Positions 10,320-18,781 of a DNA stretch of 64,000 bases are shown piece by piece (the first letter of the stretch is position 1; the number at the start of each line of letters is the position of its first letter). The DNA comes from Elusimicrobiota bacterium. GTDB lineage: Bacteria > Elusimicrobiota > Elusimicrobia > FEN-1173. Made by a program: the position numbers and the translations under genes. The stretch covers positions 1-64,000 of the forward strand of contig JAEURZ010000010.1 in NCBI GenBank assembly GCA_016788905.1, read 5' to 3'. The notes beneath the pieces were generated by a model that was not told where the DNA came from, did not search any database, and was given only the letters and a program-made list of their open reading frames with translations.

Positions 10320-10975
10320 GAGGGTCCTCCAGACACCAGGGACCAACCGCTTCGGCGAAGTCGTGATGAAAAATGATGAAGGAGCGCGGCCAACCCCAAC
10401 GCAGGCCAGAGCCGCCAGGCGAGAGACAACCCCTCCTCCCAGGGGCCAGCCAGGAGAGGAAGTAAACCATGAAAAACGCCTCCCCCTAACGATTGCGCCA
10501 GGAAAAAAATCACCAGACTTTTAAACCCCCACAAAACAGCGCCAAAGATCAGGCCATAACGAAGGGGGCCCACCACCCCCCGTTCCACTCCCGCCAGAGC
10601 TCGAACGGCGAAGACTCGCGTGTGACGGCGCATCCAATGGTCCACCCGCCGCCCCACCACCGCAAAGGGAATCGACAAAATGAAAGCCAAGGCCAATTCC
10701 GATCCCTTAACCCGGGCGCCGACAGTCCCCTCAAAAGCCCAAACACCGGCTAAGGCCACGGCCAACCCCACGTCCCATTGCCCCGCGCCCGAGGGGGGGA
10801 CCATCACCCAAAGACATTCAGCGAAAAGACCTAAAGCAACACCCTGGGCCGGATTCCCAAACAAAAACCCGACCACCCCCCCCAGAACCAACGGACGAGA
10901 AAGCAGGAAAGGCCCCACCGAAAAATGGTCCAACGAAAATATTCCGTAGGTCAACGCCGAGAGGAGAGCGGCCAT
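10316..10975 (-). CDS. PTS mannose/sorbose-family EIIC component
   Basis: A 219-residue polytopic membrane protein. Its position between EIIB and EIID and its conserved N-terminal segment (RPLVLGGVVGFLFGNPAQGV, around residues 27-46) identify it as EIIC of the mannose family. The following LFAECLWVMVPPSGA segment is typical of the sugar-path region. It is shorter than many EIIC proteins (about 260 residues), so some divergence is likely. It is coupled to EIID by an ATGA overlap and lies one base after EIIB. Confidence 0.82.
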   Translation of the reverse strand: MAALLSALTYGIFSLDHFSVGPFLLSRPLVLGGVVGFLFGNPAQGVALGLFAECLWVMVPPSGAGQWDVGLAVALAGVWAFEGTVGARVKGSELALAFILSIPFAVVGRRVDHWMRRHTRVFAVRALAGVERGVVGPLRYGLIFGAVLWGFKSLVIFFLAQSLGGGVFHGLLPLLAGPWEEGLSLAWRLWPALGLAALLHHFSSRLRRSGWSLVSGGPS

Positions 10976-10976
10976 A

Positions 10977-11465
10977 TTAGCCTTTCCTCAGTTGAGAAAG
11001 GTAGTCTTCCAAAGGAACCGGCACGTCCCCCGGAAGGGGACGAGTCTCAAATGAAATCCCCTCGGTCACCAACCGTGCCAACACTTCTTTTTCCTCCCGC
11101 GTAAACGCCAAATGGGGCGCCACCATGCGACGCCCGGGAGCGTCGTGCACCCCCCCCAGGTTCACCTGGGTCACTGGGGCACCCAAGGTCACAAAGTGAG
11201 CCAGTTCAAGAACCCCGGAAATAAGGAGCATCACCCGTTCGGTTCCCCAGGCTCCAGCTTTTAATGCCGTCGCGGCTTTCTCCAAGGGCAAAACATCGAC
11301 GGCCACATGGTCCGGCACGGCCATCCGCATTAATCCTATTTGAAAGGGATCCGCCGCGGCCCGGTCAGACGCCACCACAATCCGCTCGGCTTGAATGACC
11401 GGCAACCAACCGCCGACCACCTGGCCGTGAATCAAACGATCATCGATACGAACGAGAACCAGCAT
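10977..11465 (-). CDS. PTS mannose-family EIIB component
   Basis: A 162-residue cytoplasmic EIIB of the mannose/sorbose family, which carries phosphate from EIIA to the incoming sugar. The phosphorylated residue is His13 in the diagnostic motif RIDDRLIHGQVV. The later VNLGGVH segment and length match the family. Because His13 is kept, the system looks competent for transport and not just for regulation. Confidence 0.93.
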   Translation of the reverse strand: MLVLVRIDDRLIHGQVVGGWLPVIQAERIVVASDRAAADPFQIGLMRMAVPDHVAVDVLPLEKAATALKAGAWGTERVMLLISGVLELAHFVTLGAPVTQVNLGGVHDAPGRRMVAPHLAFTREEKEVLARLVTEGISFETRPLPGDVPVPLEDYLSQLRKG

Positions 11466-11466
11466 T

Positions 11467-11889
11467 TCATCCGGCCTGCGAGAGATGATCCCTTAACCGC
11501 TGAAGAGGTCGTTGCGCGCTCCGGGACATGTCGTCCACCAACTTTTGAGCCAGTTGGGCCAGGGGCATGTAGTGACGGTTCGCCAGCGCTGTAATGAGCA
11601 TAGGCAAGTTGACGCCCGTCACCAGTTCAAAATGGCACCCCGGGTCCCGGGCCAGCCGCAAACACACGTTGCACGGGGTTCCGCCCAACATATCCGACAA
11701 AACGAGAATTCCCGCGTTGGTCTCCATCGTTGCCAACGCCGCGCGAAGTCGCCCCTCAAATCCATCGGGAGACTCTGTTCCCTCCACCCCAAGAGCGAGA
11801 AGGGCGGATTGCTTTCCCACCACATTCTCCGCACACACCATCAATTCTTTGCCCAACCCACTGTGCGTCACCACCAAGACACCAATCAT
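11467..11889 (-). CDS. PTS mannose-family EIIA component
   Basis: A 140-residue EIIA domain protein. The phosphorylated histidine is His9 (VVTHSGLGKEL), and the second signature SDMLGGTPCNV is present near residues 64-74. Stand-alone EIIA-Man proteins next to HPr kinase can be regulatory, but here EIIB, EIIC and EIID follow at once, so this is likely part of a working transporter. The start overlaps the end of rapZ (ATGA). Confidence 0.94.
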   Translation of the reverse strand: MIGVLVVTHSGLGKELMVCAENVVGKQSALLALGVEGTESPDGFEGRLRAALATMETNAGILVLSDMLGGTPCNVCLRLARDPGCHFELVTGVNLPMLITALANRHYMPLAQLAQKLVDDMSRSAQRPLQRLRDHLSQAG

Positions 11890-12794
11890 CGAGGCAACTC
11901 CTTTTCTCGGGTCGAATCCCGGTGATGAACGCGAACATCAAACCGTCCGTTCTTTCGAATGATCTCTGCAAGGGCTTCCGCCACCGCCACACTCCGATGT
12001 CGTCCTCCCGTACACCCCACCGCCAACGTCAAATAACTTTTTCCTTCCTGAGAAAAACGGTCCAAAAGGAAATCCTGCAAGGGAGCCAAATGTTCGAGAA
12101 AACGTTTCGTGAGCGGATTCTCCAAAACGTAACGGGACACCTTGGGGCTCAACCCCGTCAGGTTCCGCAAGGGGGCGACGTAGTTCGGGTTTGGCAGGAA
12201 GCGCACGTCCCAAACCACATCCGCGTCCAAGGGAACGCCATGCTTGTAACCGAACGATTCCACCACCACCGCCATCCCACGCGGGTGCTGAAGACCGAGA
12301 GTTTGCAGCACCATTTCCTTCACTTCAGGGGGCGTCAAATGGGAGGTATCAATGGTCTTGTCGGCCAAGGCCGCCACGTCATGAAGCATGCGACGCTCCC
12401 GTCGGATTCCATTGACCACCGAACCGGCCAAAGGGTGACGACGCCGGGTTTCAGAAAAACGCCGCAAAAGGGTGTTGTTGTCCGCGTTCATAAAAAGAAC
12501 CCGCGGGGAAATATTTTGGTGGGTCAAATCCCCAATGGATCTCCGAAAAACTCGCGCGGGAAGACCGGTCCGAACATCGACGCCCACCGCGATCTTGGTC
12601 AACGCCTGGCCCCAATTTTGATACAACCGGATCAATGGGGGCAACAGGGAAAGGGGCAAATTGTCCACGCAAAAATAGCCCATATCTTCCAAGGCGCGCA
12701 GGGCGGTGGTTTTCCCAGCCCCCGAAAGACCGGAAACGACCACGCAGTCCATCCGGCGGGCGACCTTTTTTTTCGACCTACGCGGCGGGGCCAT
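11886..12794 (-). CDS. rapZ: RapZ-family nucleotide-binding protein
   Basis: A 302-residue RapZ (YvcJ/YhbJ) protein. The N-terminal P-loop is SGLSGAGKTTALRALED (near residues 21-37), and the C-terminal domain keeps the family motif AVGCTGGRHRSVAVAE. In enterobacteria RapZ steers decay of small RNAs that set glucosamine-6-phosphate synthase levels; in other groups its role is less clear. It is coupled by overlaps to hprK upstream and EIIA downstream. A basic N-terminal tail (PPRRSKKKVARR) comes before the usual start of the family; a later internal start (ATG at Met15) is also possible. Confidence 0.94.
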   Translation of the reverse strand: MAPPRRSKKKVARRMDCVVVSGLSGAGKTTALRALEDMGYFCVDNLPLSLLPPLIRLYQNWGQALTKIAVGVDVRTGLPARVFRRSIGDLTHQNISPRVLFMNADNNTLLRRFSETRRRHPLAGSVVNGIRRERRMLHDVAALADKTIDTSHLTPPEVKEMVLQTLGLQHPRGMAVVVESFGYKHGVPLDADVVWDVRFLPNPNYVAPLRNLTGLSPKVSRYVLENPLTKRFLEHLAPLQDFLLDRFSQEGKSYLTLAVGCTGGRHRSVAVAEALAEIIRKNGRFDVRVHHRDSTREKELPR

Positions 12795-13780
12795 CAGGGA
12801 CGGTTCTGGGCCCGCGCGCTGTGGCCCGACATGCGTTGAATAAGGCGCTCGTTCAATTCCCGAGCCGAGTGCACCCCGTGTTGCTTTAAGCGCTGGTTCA
12901 AGGTGGCCACTTCAATCAACGCGCCCAAATTTCGTCCCGGTTGAACGGGGACCCTGATTTCAGGGACGGCCACACCCAACAACGTGGTGCTTTTTTCTTC
13001 AAGGCCCATACGGTCATACTCTTTTTTGTTGTCCCATGTTTCCAAATAAATAACCAGTTCGATTAACGACCGTTTTAGGACAGCACCCACACCAAAAATT
13101 TTCCAAACGTCAATGATCCCCAGCCCGCGGACTTCCATGTGATGCTGAACCAACTGGTGTCCCGCGCCAACCAAAATACCGCCAGGCTTGTGGCGAACCT
13201 CCACGCGATCGTCCGCCACCAACATGTGGCTCCGTTTCAACAATTCCAAAGCGCACTCCGATTTCCCGATGCCCGACGAACCCAGGATCAAAACGCCCAT
13301 GCCATACACGTTCACCAATGTTCCGTGCAGAGAAGTGGTGGGGGCCAAGCGCTCTTCCAAATAGGCCGTGAGTTCCCCGATGAAACGAGCGGTTTCCCAT
13401 TGGGATTGAAAGAGGGGGATTTTGTAATGGTCACACTGCTCCAACATCTCGCGCACCGGCTCTCGGCCGTGGGTCAGGATAACGCAGGGGAGATCCGAAG
13501 CGGAGAGAAGCCGGTCAAAAATTTCCATGCGTTGAGCGCTCGACAACGTGGCGGTAAAAGCGGACTCTCCCATCCCAAACACCTGCATCCGTTCGCCCCG
13601 GTAGAACTCAAAAAACCCAGCGAGGGTGAGCCCCGGCCGATTGATGTCGGCCACGCGAATCAACCGTTGAAATCCTTCTTGCCCCGCCAAGAGAGAAAGG
13701 CGAAGGGGCTCCGCTTGGCTTTTCCAAAGTTCCTCGACGTGTAGGGGCGGGGGCTTCCCCGCGGCCGCGTCGGGAGGCAT
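12794..13780 (-). CDS. hprK: HPr kinase/phosphorylase
   Basis: A 328-residue bifunctional HPr(Ser) kinase/phosphorylase, which modifies Ser46 of HPr according to metabolite levels. The N-terminal half is the regulatory domain; the P-loop GSSGIGKS is at about residues 167-174, and the family signature RGLGIIDVWKIFGVGAV follows near residue 223. It overlaps ptsN and rapZ by one base each. Presence of Ser46 in the HPr of the same cluster supports a working pair. Confidence 0.97.
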   Translation of the reverse strand: MPPDAAAGKPPPLHVEELWKSQAEPLRLSLLAGQEGFQRLIRVADINRPGLTLAGFFEFYRGERMQVFGMGESAFTATLSSAQRMEIFDRLLSASDLPCVILTHGREPVREMLEQCDHYKIPLFQSQWETARFIGELTAYLEERLAPTTSLHGTLVNVYGMGVLILGSSGIGKSECALELLKRSHMLVADDRVEVRHKPGGILVGAGHQLVQHHMEVRGLGIIDVWKIFGVGAVLKRSLIELVIYLETWDNKKEYDRMGLEEKSTTLLGVAVPEIRVPVQPGRNLGALIEVATLNQRLKQHGVHSARELNERLIQRMSGHSARAQNRP

Positions 13781-14238
13781 CAGTACTCGTCTTCTTCGCG
13801 AATGATCTTCAGGATTTCGTCGGCGCTCTTGGAATCTTTCAACGCTTGTCGAAAAAATTTATCCTTCAACAAACGAGAGACTTTCGCCAACGCTTTTAAA
13901 TGATTTCCCGCCGCGTCCGGTGGAGCGATGAGAAGAAAAACGATATGCACCGGTTCCCCATCCAAGGAATCGAAATCCACCCCCCGCCGTGAAATCCCCA
14001 GAGCGGCGGCTTGGGCTTTAATCGACGGCGCTTTCCCGTGCGGAATGGCCACCCCTTGCCCAATGCCGGTGGAGCCGAGGGCTTCGCGTTCTTCGAGGAT
14101 GTGAACCATAGCTTTTGGATCTGGCAGTTTTCCAGCTTTCCCCAACAGGGCACAGAGCTCTTCCAAAACTTCTTTTTTGGAGGCGGCCGACAACTCGACA
14201 GAGATGGCGTTGGAAGGGAGGATATCAACGAGTTTCAT
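13780..14238 (-). CDS. ptsN: PTS EIIA-Ntr/fructose-type regulatory domain
   Basis: A 152-residue EIIA domain of the nitrogen-PTS/fructose family, with phosphorylatable His67 in GVAIPHGK. In many proteobacteria PtsN sits beside hpf and hprK and controls potassium transport, stress and cell-envelope functions. I chose the ATG at 14238 (MKLVDILPSNA), which fits the family N-terminus; the longer reading frame upstream overlaps hpf. It lies 19 bases after hpf and shares one base with hprK. Confidence 0.93.
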   Translation of the reverse strand: MKLVDILPSNAISVELSAASKKEVLEELCALLGKAGKLPDPKAMVHILEEREALGSTGIGQGVAIPHGKAPSIKAQAAALGISRRGVDFDSLDGEPVHIVFLLIAPPDAAGNHLKALAKVSRLLKDKFFRQALKDSKSADEILKIIREEDEY

Positions 14239-14257
14239 AGGGAAAGTCCTTAAAAGG

Positions 14258-14779
14258 CTAGAGGTTGGGCTCAAGCAGCCCGAATGTGGCATCCTGCCGT
14301 CGATAGATAATTCGAACAGCGTCGTCATCCCCCAAAAACAGGAGAAAATCCATGTCGGTATCGTCCAACGCACGGGAAGCCTCGGCAACGGAAAGGGTGC
14401 GGGGGGTGACTCGACTGATCCGCGTGATCACAGGCTCCTTGGAGGGCTCGGGAAGGGGGTCAACCTCCGGACGAGATTTCTCCCCCCGACGACCGCGAAC
14501 CCGGCGATCCTTCTCGCGGGAAAAGTGCAACTGAAGTTTCTCCACCGCCAAGTCAATGGCGGCGTAGAGGTCACCCGCCACTTCGCGGGCGCGGAAATCA
14601 TGATGCCCTTGAGCGTGGACAACCACTTCAGCGATGTGACGGTGTTTTTCAACGCCCAATATCACTTGGGCGCGCAAGACGATTTCGAAATGGCGGGCAA
14701 TGCGTTCCAGCTTCTTGCGTGTGTGTTCGGCCAAGGCCGGGGTTAATTCGATGTGGCGGGCGGTAATATGAATTTGCAT
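14258..14779 (-). CDS. hpf: Long-form ribosome hibernation promoting factor
   Basis: A 173-residue long-form HPF. The N-terminal S30AE domain (residues 1-95, beginning MQIHITARHIELTPAL) binds the ribosomal decoding region; a charged linker leads to a C-terminal dimerisation domain (about residues 117-173). The long form makes 100S ribosome dimers by itself. It is the first gene behind a recognisable promoter (14815-14843) and precedes ptsN, a widespread order. The rpoN gene that often lies between lptB and hpf is missing. Confidence 0.95.
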   Translation of the reverse strand: MQIHITARHIELTPALAEHTRKKLERIARHFEIVLRAQVILGVEKHRHIAEVVVHAQGHHDFRAREVAGDLYAAIDLAVEKLQLHFSREKDRRVRGRRGEKSRPEVDPLPEPSKEPVITRISRVTPRTLSVAEASRALDDTDMDFLLFLGDDDAVRIIYRRQDATFGLLEPNL

Positions 14780-14814
14780 AGGGGTCCCTATGAATCAGTA
14801 TTGGTTAAAACTCA

Positions 14815-14843
14815 ATTTAACATTTACAACGGAAGAGTGTCAA
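14815..14843 (-). promoter_or_regulatory. Sigma-70-type promoter before hpf-ptsN-hprK
   Basis: On the minus strand a perfect TTGACA (14838-14843) is followed after 17 bases by TTAAAT (14815-14820), four of six matches to the -10 consensus. The start of transcription would fall near 14808, giving a leader of about 30 bases before hpf. It sits in the only gap over 80 bases inside the long kdsA-hemW block. Confidence 0.6.
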
Positions 14844-14865
14844 TTTCAAGCCGTTGATTTCAGGG

Positions 14866-15585
14866 TCATAACCGAAACTTTTCACCCAGATAGAGCCGCC
14901 GAGCTTCCGGAGATTTCATCAGATCGTGGGCCCCTCCGTGGACCAGAATGCGTCCGGCGTGAATGATGTAAGCCCGATCGACTATTTCAAGGGTCGCCCG
15001 AACATTGTGGTCCGTGATCAGCAAACCCAGCCCTTTTGATTTCAGTTGACCTAAAACCTCTTGAATATCGTTCACCGCTAAGGGGTCAATTCCCACAAAC
15101 GGCTCGTCCAGGAGCAGGTAGCGCGGGTCGGTCACCAACGCTCGAGCGATTTCCGTCCGACGCTTTTCTCCCCCCGAAAGGGTGTAGGCCATCTGCTTGG
15201 CCAATCGGGTCAACCCCAGATCGGACAAAAGCCCATCACGTTTGGCGACTTTTTCCTCCGGGGTTAAGGGAAGATGCTCTAAAATGGCGTCCAGATTATC
15301 ACGGACCGACAACCGTCGAAAAATGGAGGGTTCTTGAGCCAGATACCCCAACCCCGCCCGAGCCCGCTTAAACATCGGGAGGTCTGAAACATCTTTTCCA
15401 TCGATTGAAATCCGGCCCCCGTCCGGACGAAGCAGCCCCACCGCCATATGAAAACTGGTTGTCTTCCCAGCCCCGTTGGGCCCCAAAAGGCCCACGATTT
15501 CACCGGGATTGACCTCCACGGTGACACCGTCCACCACAAGGCGCGCGCCATAGGCCTTCTTTAAATTTTCAGCGATTAGAGACAC
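14866..15585 (-). CDS. lptB: LPS export ABC transporter ATPase LptB
   Basis: A 239-residue ABC ATPase that powers extraction of LPS from the inner membrane. Walker A is GPNGAGKTT, the signature is LSGGEKRRTEIARAL, and Walker B is YLLLDEPFVGIDP. Closest in pattern to LptB (SIDGKDVSDLPMFKRARAG region) and it directly follows lptC and lptA. The start is a GTG at 15585, overlapping lptA by 17 bases. LptF/LptG permease genes are not in the window. Confidence 0.95.
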   Translation of the reverse strand: MSLIAENLKKAYGARLVVDGVTVEVNPGEIVGLLGPNGAGKTTSFHMAVGLLRPDGGRISIDGKDVSDLPMFKRARAGLGYLAQEPSIFRRLSVRDNLDAILEHLPLTPEEKVAKRDGLLSDLGLTRLAKQMAYTLSGGEKRRTEIARALVTDPRYLLLDEPFVGIDPLAVNDIQEVLGQLKSKGLGLLITDHNVRATLEIVDRAYIIHAGRILVHGGAHDLMKSPEARRLYLGEKFRL

Positions 15586-16444
15586 CGGTGTTCCCTCCTT
15601 CCCTTGATTCCCCCGCGGGAGTCGTCACAGCGGATTCATACAGGAGATCGGCCCGCACCCTTTTTTCCACCACCAGACGCCGATCCGTCGGATGCATATC
15701 GATGAGGAGGCCCCTTAACTCCCGCTTATCCCACCCGTGAATCTGCCGGGCGTAAGGTCGATCCAACGCGGGGGGAGGGCCCCCAGGAACCGCCATTCCC
15801 GACCAAGGAACGAAAGCGCCTTCCAGCCGAAACCGATCCAACGGGCCATCAAAATCCACTCGGTCGGACCATAACTCTGTCAGCCGATCGACCGGTCCCC
15901 GTTCGACACTCCTTAAGTAAACCCCGCCACTTCCCTGAACCACCCCAGCGGAGACCCCCGCGGAAGAGGTGGATCGTTCCACCCGAGCCAACGTGATCTG
16001 AGGGGATTCCATATCCACGGTCCCCCCGGACACACGACCCTTCACTTCCGGCGTCCGCCGCGCCCGGGCCGGACGGCCCTTCCCCCACAAGGTCCCGGAA
16101 GCGGTCTGCGTGTCGTAAACCGCCCGGTCTCCCCAGGCTTCCCACAGCACCGGCTGGTCCGAACTTTCCCGTCGAAAAAAAACACTCCCCCACGCACGAG
16201 CGAACGTGTTCTTTTCTTCCGTAACCAGACGATCCGCCGATAAAAAATCGCTCCCCCGCGTCAACGTCACTTTGCCCAGAAACTCCACCGATTCACCTTT
16301 CCCGATCACCCGAGCCGATTCACTCGTGATGATGGTCTTGGGAAGATCCGTGGACACCACCACTGGATTCTCCGCCGCTAAAACGCCCCCTCCCAACCCG
16401 AGAGCCATAATCAGCGCCCCCCCCAAAAAAGAGGCCTGGTTCAT
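15569..16444 (-). CDS. lptA: LptA/OstA-like periplasmic LPS transport protein
   Basis: A 291-residue secreted protein (signal peptide about 1-24, ending GGVLAAEN). The OstA-like beta-jelly-roll fold is suggested by repeated short beta strands such as VEFLGKVTLTRGSDFLSADRL, where the family has its bridging strands. It is longer than the typical LptA of 160-200 residues and may carry a second jelly-roll unit. Placement between lptC and lptB, with overlaps to both, supports the call. The protein would carry LPS across the periplasm. Confidence 0.85.
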   Translation of the reverse strand: MNQASFLGGALIMALGLGGGVLAAENPVVVSTDLPKTIITSESARVIGKGESVEFLGKVTLTRGSDFLSADRLVTEEKNTFARAWGSVFFRRESSDQPVLWEAWGDRAVYDTQTASGTLWGKGRPARARRTPEVKGRVSGGTVDMESPQITLARVERSTSSAGVSAGVVQGSGGVYLRSVERGPVDRLTELWSDRVDFDGPLDRFRLEGAFVPWSGMAVPGGPPPALDRPYARQIHGWDKRELRGLLIDMHPTDRRLVVEKRVRADLLYESAVTTPAGESREGGNTGVSNR

Positions 16445-17004
16445 TTCTTTTTAAAAATCCGATTGTCTTCCGGGGCAATTTCTCCCCGTTGGTTCCGGAT
16501 CACCAAATCCGAAAGGTCCGACCGTGCCTCCCACCCGATCCCCTTGACCACCGATCGCCCCCGTGTCACAGTGACAGGCGCGGTGGACACAAAACGATCC
16601 GCCGCCTTTTCATACTGAACCCAATCACTCTCCAGGCGAACGCCTTGGGCGGACACCATCACCACCCCGCCCCCCGCCCAAAAGTCCTTTGACGCGGTGT
16701 CCATACGCCCCTGGGCGGCGGTGACCGTTGAACTGGGCCGTCCCTCCGTGAAAAATTGGACTTGAGGCGTCTCCAAATCCACCCGGTGTTCAGTATCAAA
16801 AAGATCGGCGTGAGGGGAAAACAACGTCCAATGGTGCGTGCCCCCCTGAAAAGAGTCCATGGAAAATTTCCCCAACGTCTGATCCGGCGGTCCACCGCCA
16901 GGATCGGCTTCGCGAGACGTGACCGGGCCCCTCCCACACGCCGCCAAGGAGACCAACACGATCGCCGCGACGTTACGGGTTCGGCCGACGGTCCGGGTTC
17001 TCAT
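16441..17004 (-). CDS. lptC: LptC-like lipoprotein
   Basis: A 187-residue protein with a lipoprotein signal: a basic start (MRTRTVGRTRN), a hydrophobic stretch and the lipobox SLAACG near residue 23. The rest has the LptC/OstA-like pattern (TVTAAQGRMDTASKDFWAGG, GIGWEARSDLSDLVIRNQ). LptC in E. coli is membrane-anchored and passes LPS from LptB2FG to LptA; a lipid-anchored version is plausible here. Its stop overlaps the lptA start (ATGA), and its start lies inside the end of kdsC. Confidence 0.82.
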   Translation of the reverse strand: MRTRTVGRTRNVAAIVLVSLAACGRGPVTSREADPGGGPPDQTLGKFSMDSFQGGTHHWTLFSPHADLFDTEHRVDLETPQVQFFTEGRPSSTVTAAQGRMDTASKDFWAGGGVVMVSAQGVRLESDWVQYEKAADRFVSTAPVTVTRGRSVVKGIGWEARSDLSDLVIRNQRGEIAPEDNRIFKKK

Positions 17005-17560
17005 AGTGTTCCAGTAACGGCCCCAGAAGTCCTTGGGATTCCAGAACGAAATCAACCACCTCCCGCACCGCACCCCGTCCGCCCGCCGCCCGCGTCACCC
17101 AGTGGCACACTTTTTTAATTTCGGGATGCGCGTCAGCGGGACACACCGCCAACCCGGCCCGCCGCAGGGCGGGCAAGTCCACCAAATCGTCCCCCACGAA
17201 AAGGGTTTCCGAACTTTTGACTTTCACGTCCGCCATGGTGGACTCGAGCGCGATCCCTTTGTGATCACAGTTCTGATGAAGGACAGCCACCCCCACTTCT
17301 TTGGCGCGGGCTTCCACCTGGCGGGATTTGCGTCCCGTGATCCAGGCCAGACGGAACCGTTCTCCGAACTTTTTTAACATGAAGAAAGCGATTCGGTCCT
17401 TCACGTTCCAAAACTTAATTTCTTCCCCTGACTCCAGAAGAATGATGGATCCCTCGGTCAAAACGCCATCCACGTCCATGGCGAACAACCGGATGGCGCG
17501 GGCGCGGGCGCGCAACGCCCGGGTCGTTAAAATCTGTCGCTTCGATTTTTTAAGAGACAA
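16973..17560 (-). CDS. kdsC: Kdo-8-phosphate phosphatase
   Basis: A 195-residue HAD-family phosphatase that releases Kdo from Kdo-8-phosphate. The nucleophile motif is FAMDVDGVLTEGSI, motif 2 is WITGRKS, and the end motif FVGDDLVDLPAL carries the metal ligands. It is a little longer than the classical enzyme because of a basic N-terminal tail. The start must lie before the DVDG motif; a TTG at 17560 preceded by GGAGGAAGG fits best and overlaps the last 11 bases of kdsD. Confidence 0.92.
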   Translation of the reverse strand: MSLKKSKRQILTTRALRARARAIRLFAMDVDGVLTEGSIILLESGEEIKFWNVKDRIAFFMLKKFGERFRLAWITGRKSRQVEARAKEVGVAVLHQNCDHKGIALESTMADVKVKSSETLFVGDDLVDLPALRRAGLAVCPADAHPEIKKVCHWVTRAAGGRGAVREVVDFVLESQGLLGPLLEHYENPDRRPNP

Positions 17561-18542
17561 GTCCTTCCTCCAGAAGATCTTTTTCGTCCAAAACGCCCAC
17601 GGGTCGTTTCCGTCCGTCCACCACGGGGAAATTGTCCAACCCAAACTTCCGAAAGAGGATGGCCACATCGGACGCCAACTCTTCGGGTGACAAGGTCCGG
17701 GGCCGGCGGGTCATGACCGACGAAAGGGTCCGGGTGAGCAAGGCCGGGTCCTCCTGCAGTTTCCGCCGAAGATCTCCGTCTGTAAACACCCCCACCAACC
17801 GGCCGCGTTTGTCCACCACCGAGGCGGCCCCCAACCGGGTCTTCGTCATCACGGCCAAAGCATCGTCCACCCGGCGGGATTCCAGAACAAGAGGATTATC
17901 CGAACCCTTCCGCATCAAATCGCCCACCCGGAGCGTCAATTTTTTTCCCAAGGTCCCCGCGGGATGCAAGCGGGCAAAGTCTTCCCGACCAAACCCCCGC
18001 ATTTCCATAACGAGCAGAGCCAAGGCATCGCCTAGGGCCAACATGGCCGTGGTCGAAGCGGTGGGGGTAATATTGAAGGGACAGGCTTCGCTGGAGACCG
18101 CGGTGTTGATCACCACCTGGGCCGCGCGCCCTAACGGAGAGCGGGGCCGCCCCGTCATGGCAATGAGGAAAACCCGCAAGGTCCGTAGCGTCCCCAGAAT
18201 TTTTTTCAGCTCCTCCGTTTCACCGGAATGGGACAACGCCAGAACGGTGTCTCCAGGGAGCAGCATCCCCACATCGCCATGCAACCCCTCCGTGGGATGA
18301 ACAAAAAACGACGCGGTTCCAGTCGACGATAGAGTGGCGGCCAATTTTCGCCCGATCAGTCCTGATTTTCCAATGCCCATGACCACCACACGACCCCGGG
18401 TCCGAATCAGACGCTCCGCCGCCTGAAGAAATGACCGGTCCAAATGGCGCGCTTGTTCGGCCACCGCGCGAGATTCAATGAGAAGGGTTCGACGCGCACG
18501 GGCCAGCCAGCGCGCGGCCGATTGAGGGGAGGGTTTTTTCAT
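17550..18542 (-). CDS. kdsD: Arabinose-5-phosphate isomerase (SIS-CBS protein)
   Basis: A 330-residue isomerase that turns ribulose-5-phosphate into arabinose-5-phosphate, the first step to Kdo. A sugar-isomerase (SIS) domain spans about residues 40-175 (VVMGIGKSGLIGRKLAATLSST, then ALSHSGETEELKK), followed by two CBS repeats (about 205-325). Domain order and length are exact for KdsD/KpsF. It lies between the small membrane protein and kdsC. Confidence 0.97.
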   Translation of the reverse strand: MKKPSPQSAARWLARARRTLLIESRAVAEQARHLDRSFLQAAERLIRTRGRVVVMGIGKSGLIGRKLAATLSSTGTASFFVHPTEGLHGDVGMLLPGDTVLALSHSGETEELKKILGTLRTLRVFLIAMTGRPRSPLGRAAQVVINTAVSSEACPFNITPTASTTAMLALGDALALLVMEMRGFGREDFARLHPAGTLGKKLTLRVGDLMRKGSDNPLVLESRRVDDALAVMTKTRLGAASVVDKRGRLVGVFTDGDLRRKLQEDPALLTRTLSSVMTRRPRTLSPEELASDVAILFRKFGLDNFPVVDGRKRPVGVLDEKDLLEEGLVS

Positions 18543-18549
18543 TTCAAAA

Positions 18550-18771
18550 CTACTTTTTTAACCAGGGGGTCAATTCCACGGGGATGTCCCGCAACGCGTA
18601 GGGCTCCGGGAGCGAAGAAAGCCACCTGTCGACGGCCAAATAAAAAATAGCGCAGAACACATAGATGCCCACCAGGGCTTTCAAATGCCACCGCCACGTG
18701 GGCCGCCACGGTGCGGTCAGAGGTGCCACCCCAGGGGCAGAGGGCATTTTCGGGGAGTCGTATTTTTTCAT
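18550..18771 (-). CDS. Small single-span membrane protein, unknown
   Basis: A 73-residue protein with a start codon and spacing consistent with translation in the kds operon (10 bases after kdsA, 7 before kdsD). Residues 1-28 are polar and proline-rich; residues 30-46 (LKALVGIYVFCAIFYLA) form one likely membrane span; the C-terminus (about 27 residues, ending ELTPWLKK) is amphipathic. I do not recognise a family. Conservation of its place between kdsA and kdsD would support a role in Kdo or LPS assembly. Confidence 0.65.
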   Translation of the reverse strand: MKKYDSPKMPSAPGVAPLTAPWRPTWRWHLKALVGIYVFCAIFYLAVDRWLSSLPEPYALRDIPVELTPWLKK

Positions 18772-18781
18772 GGAACCCTCT

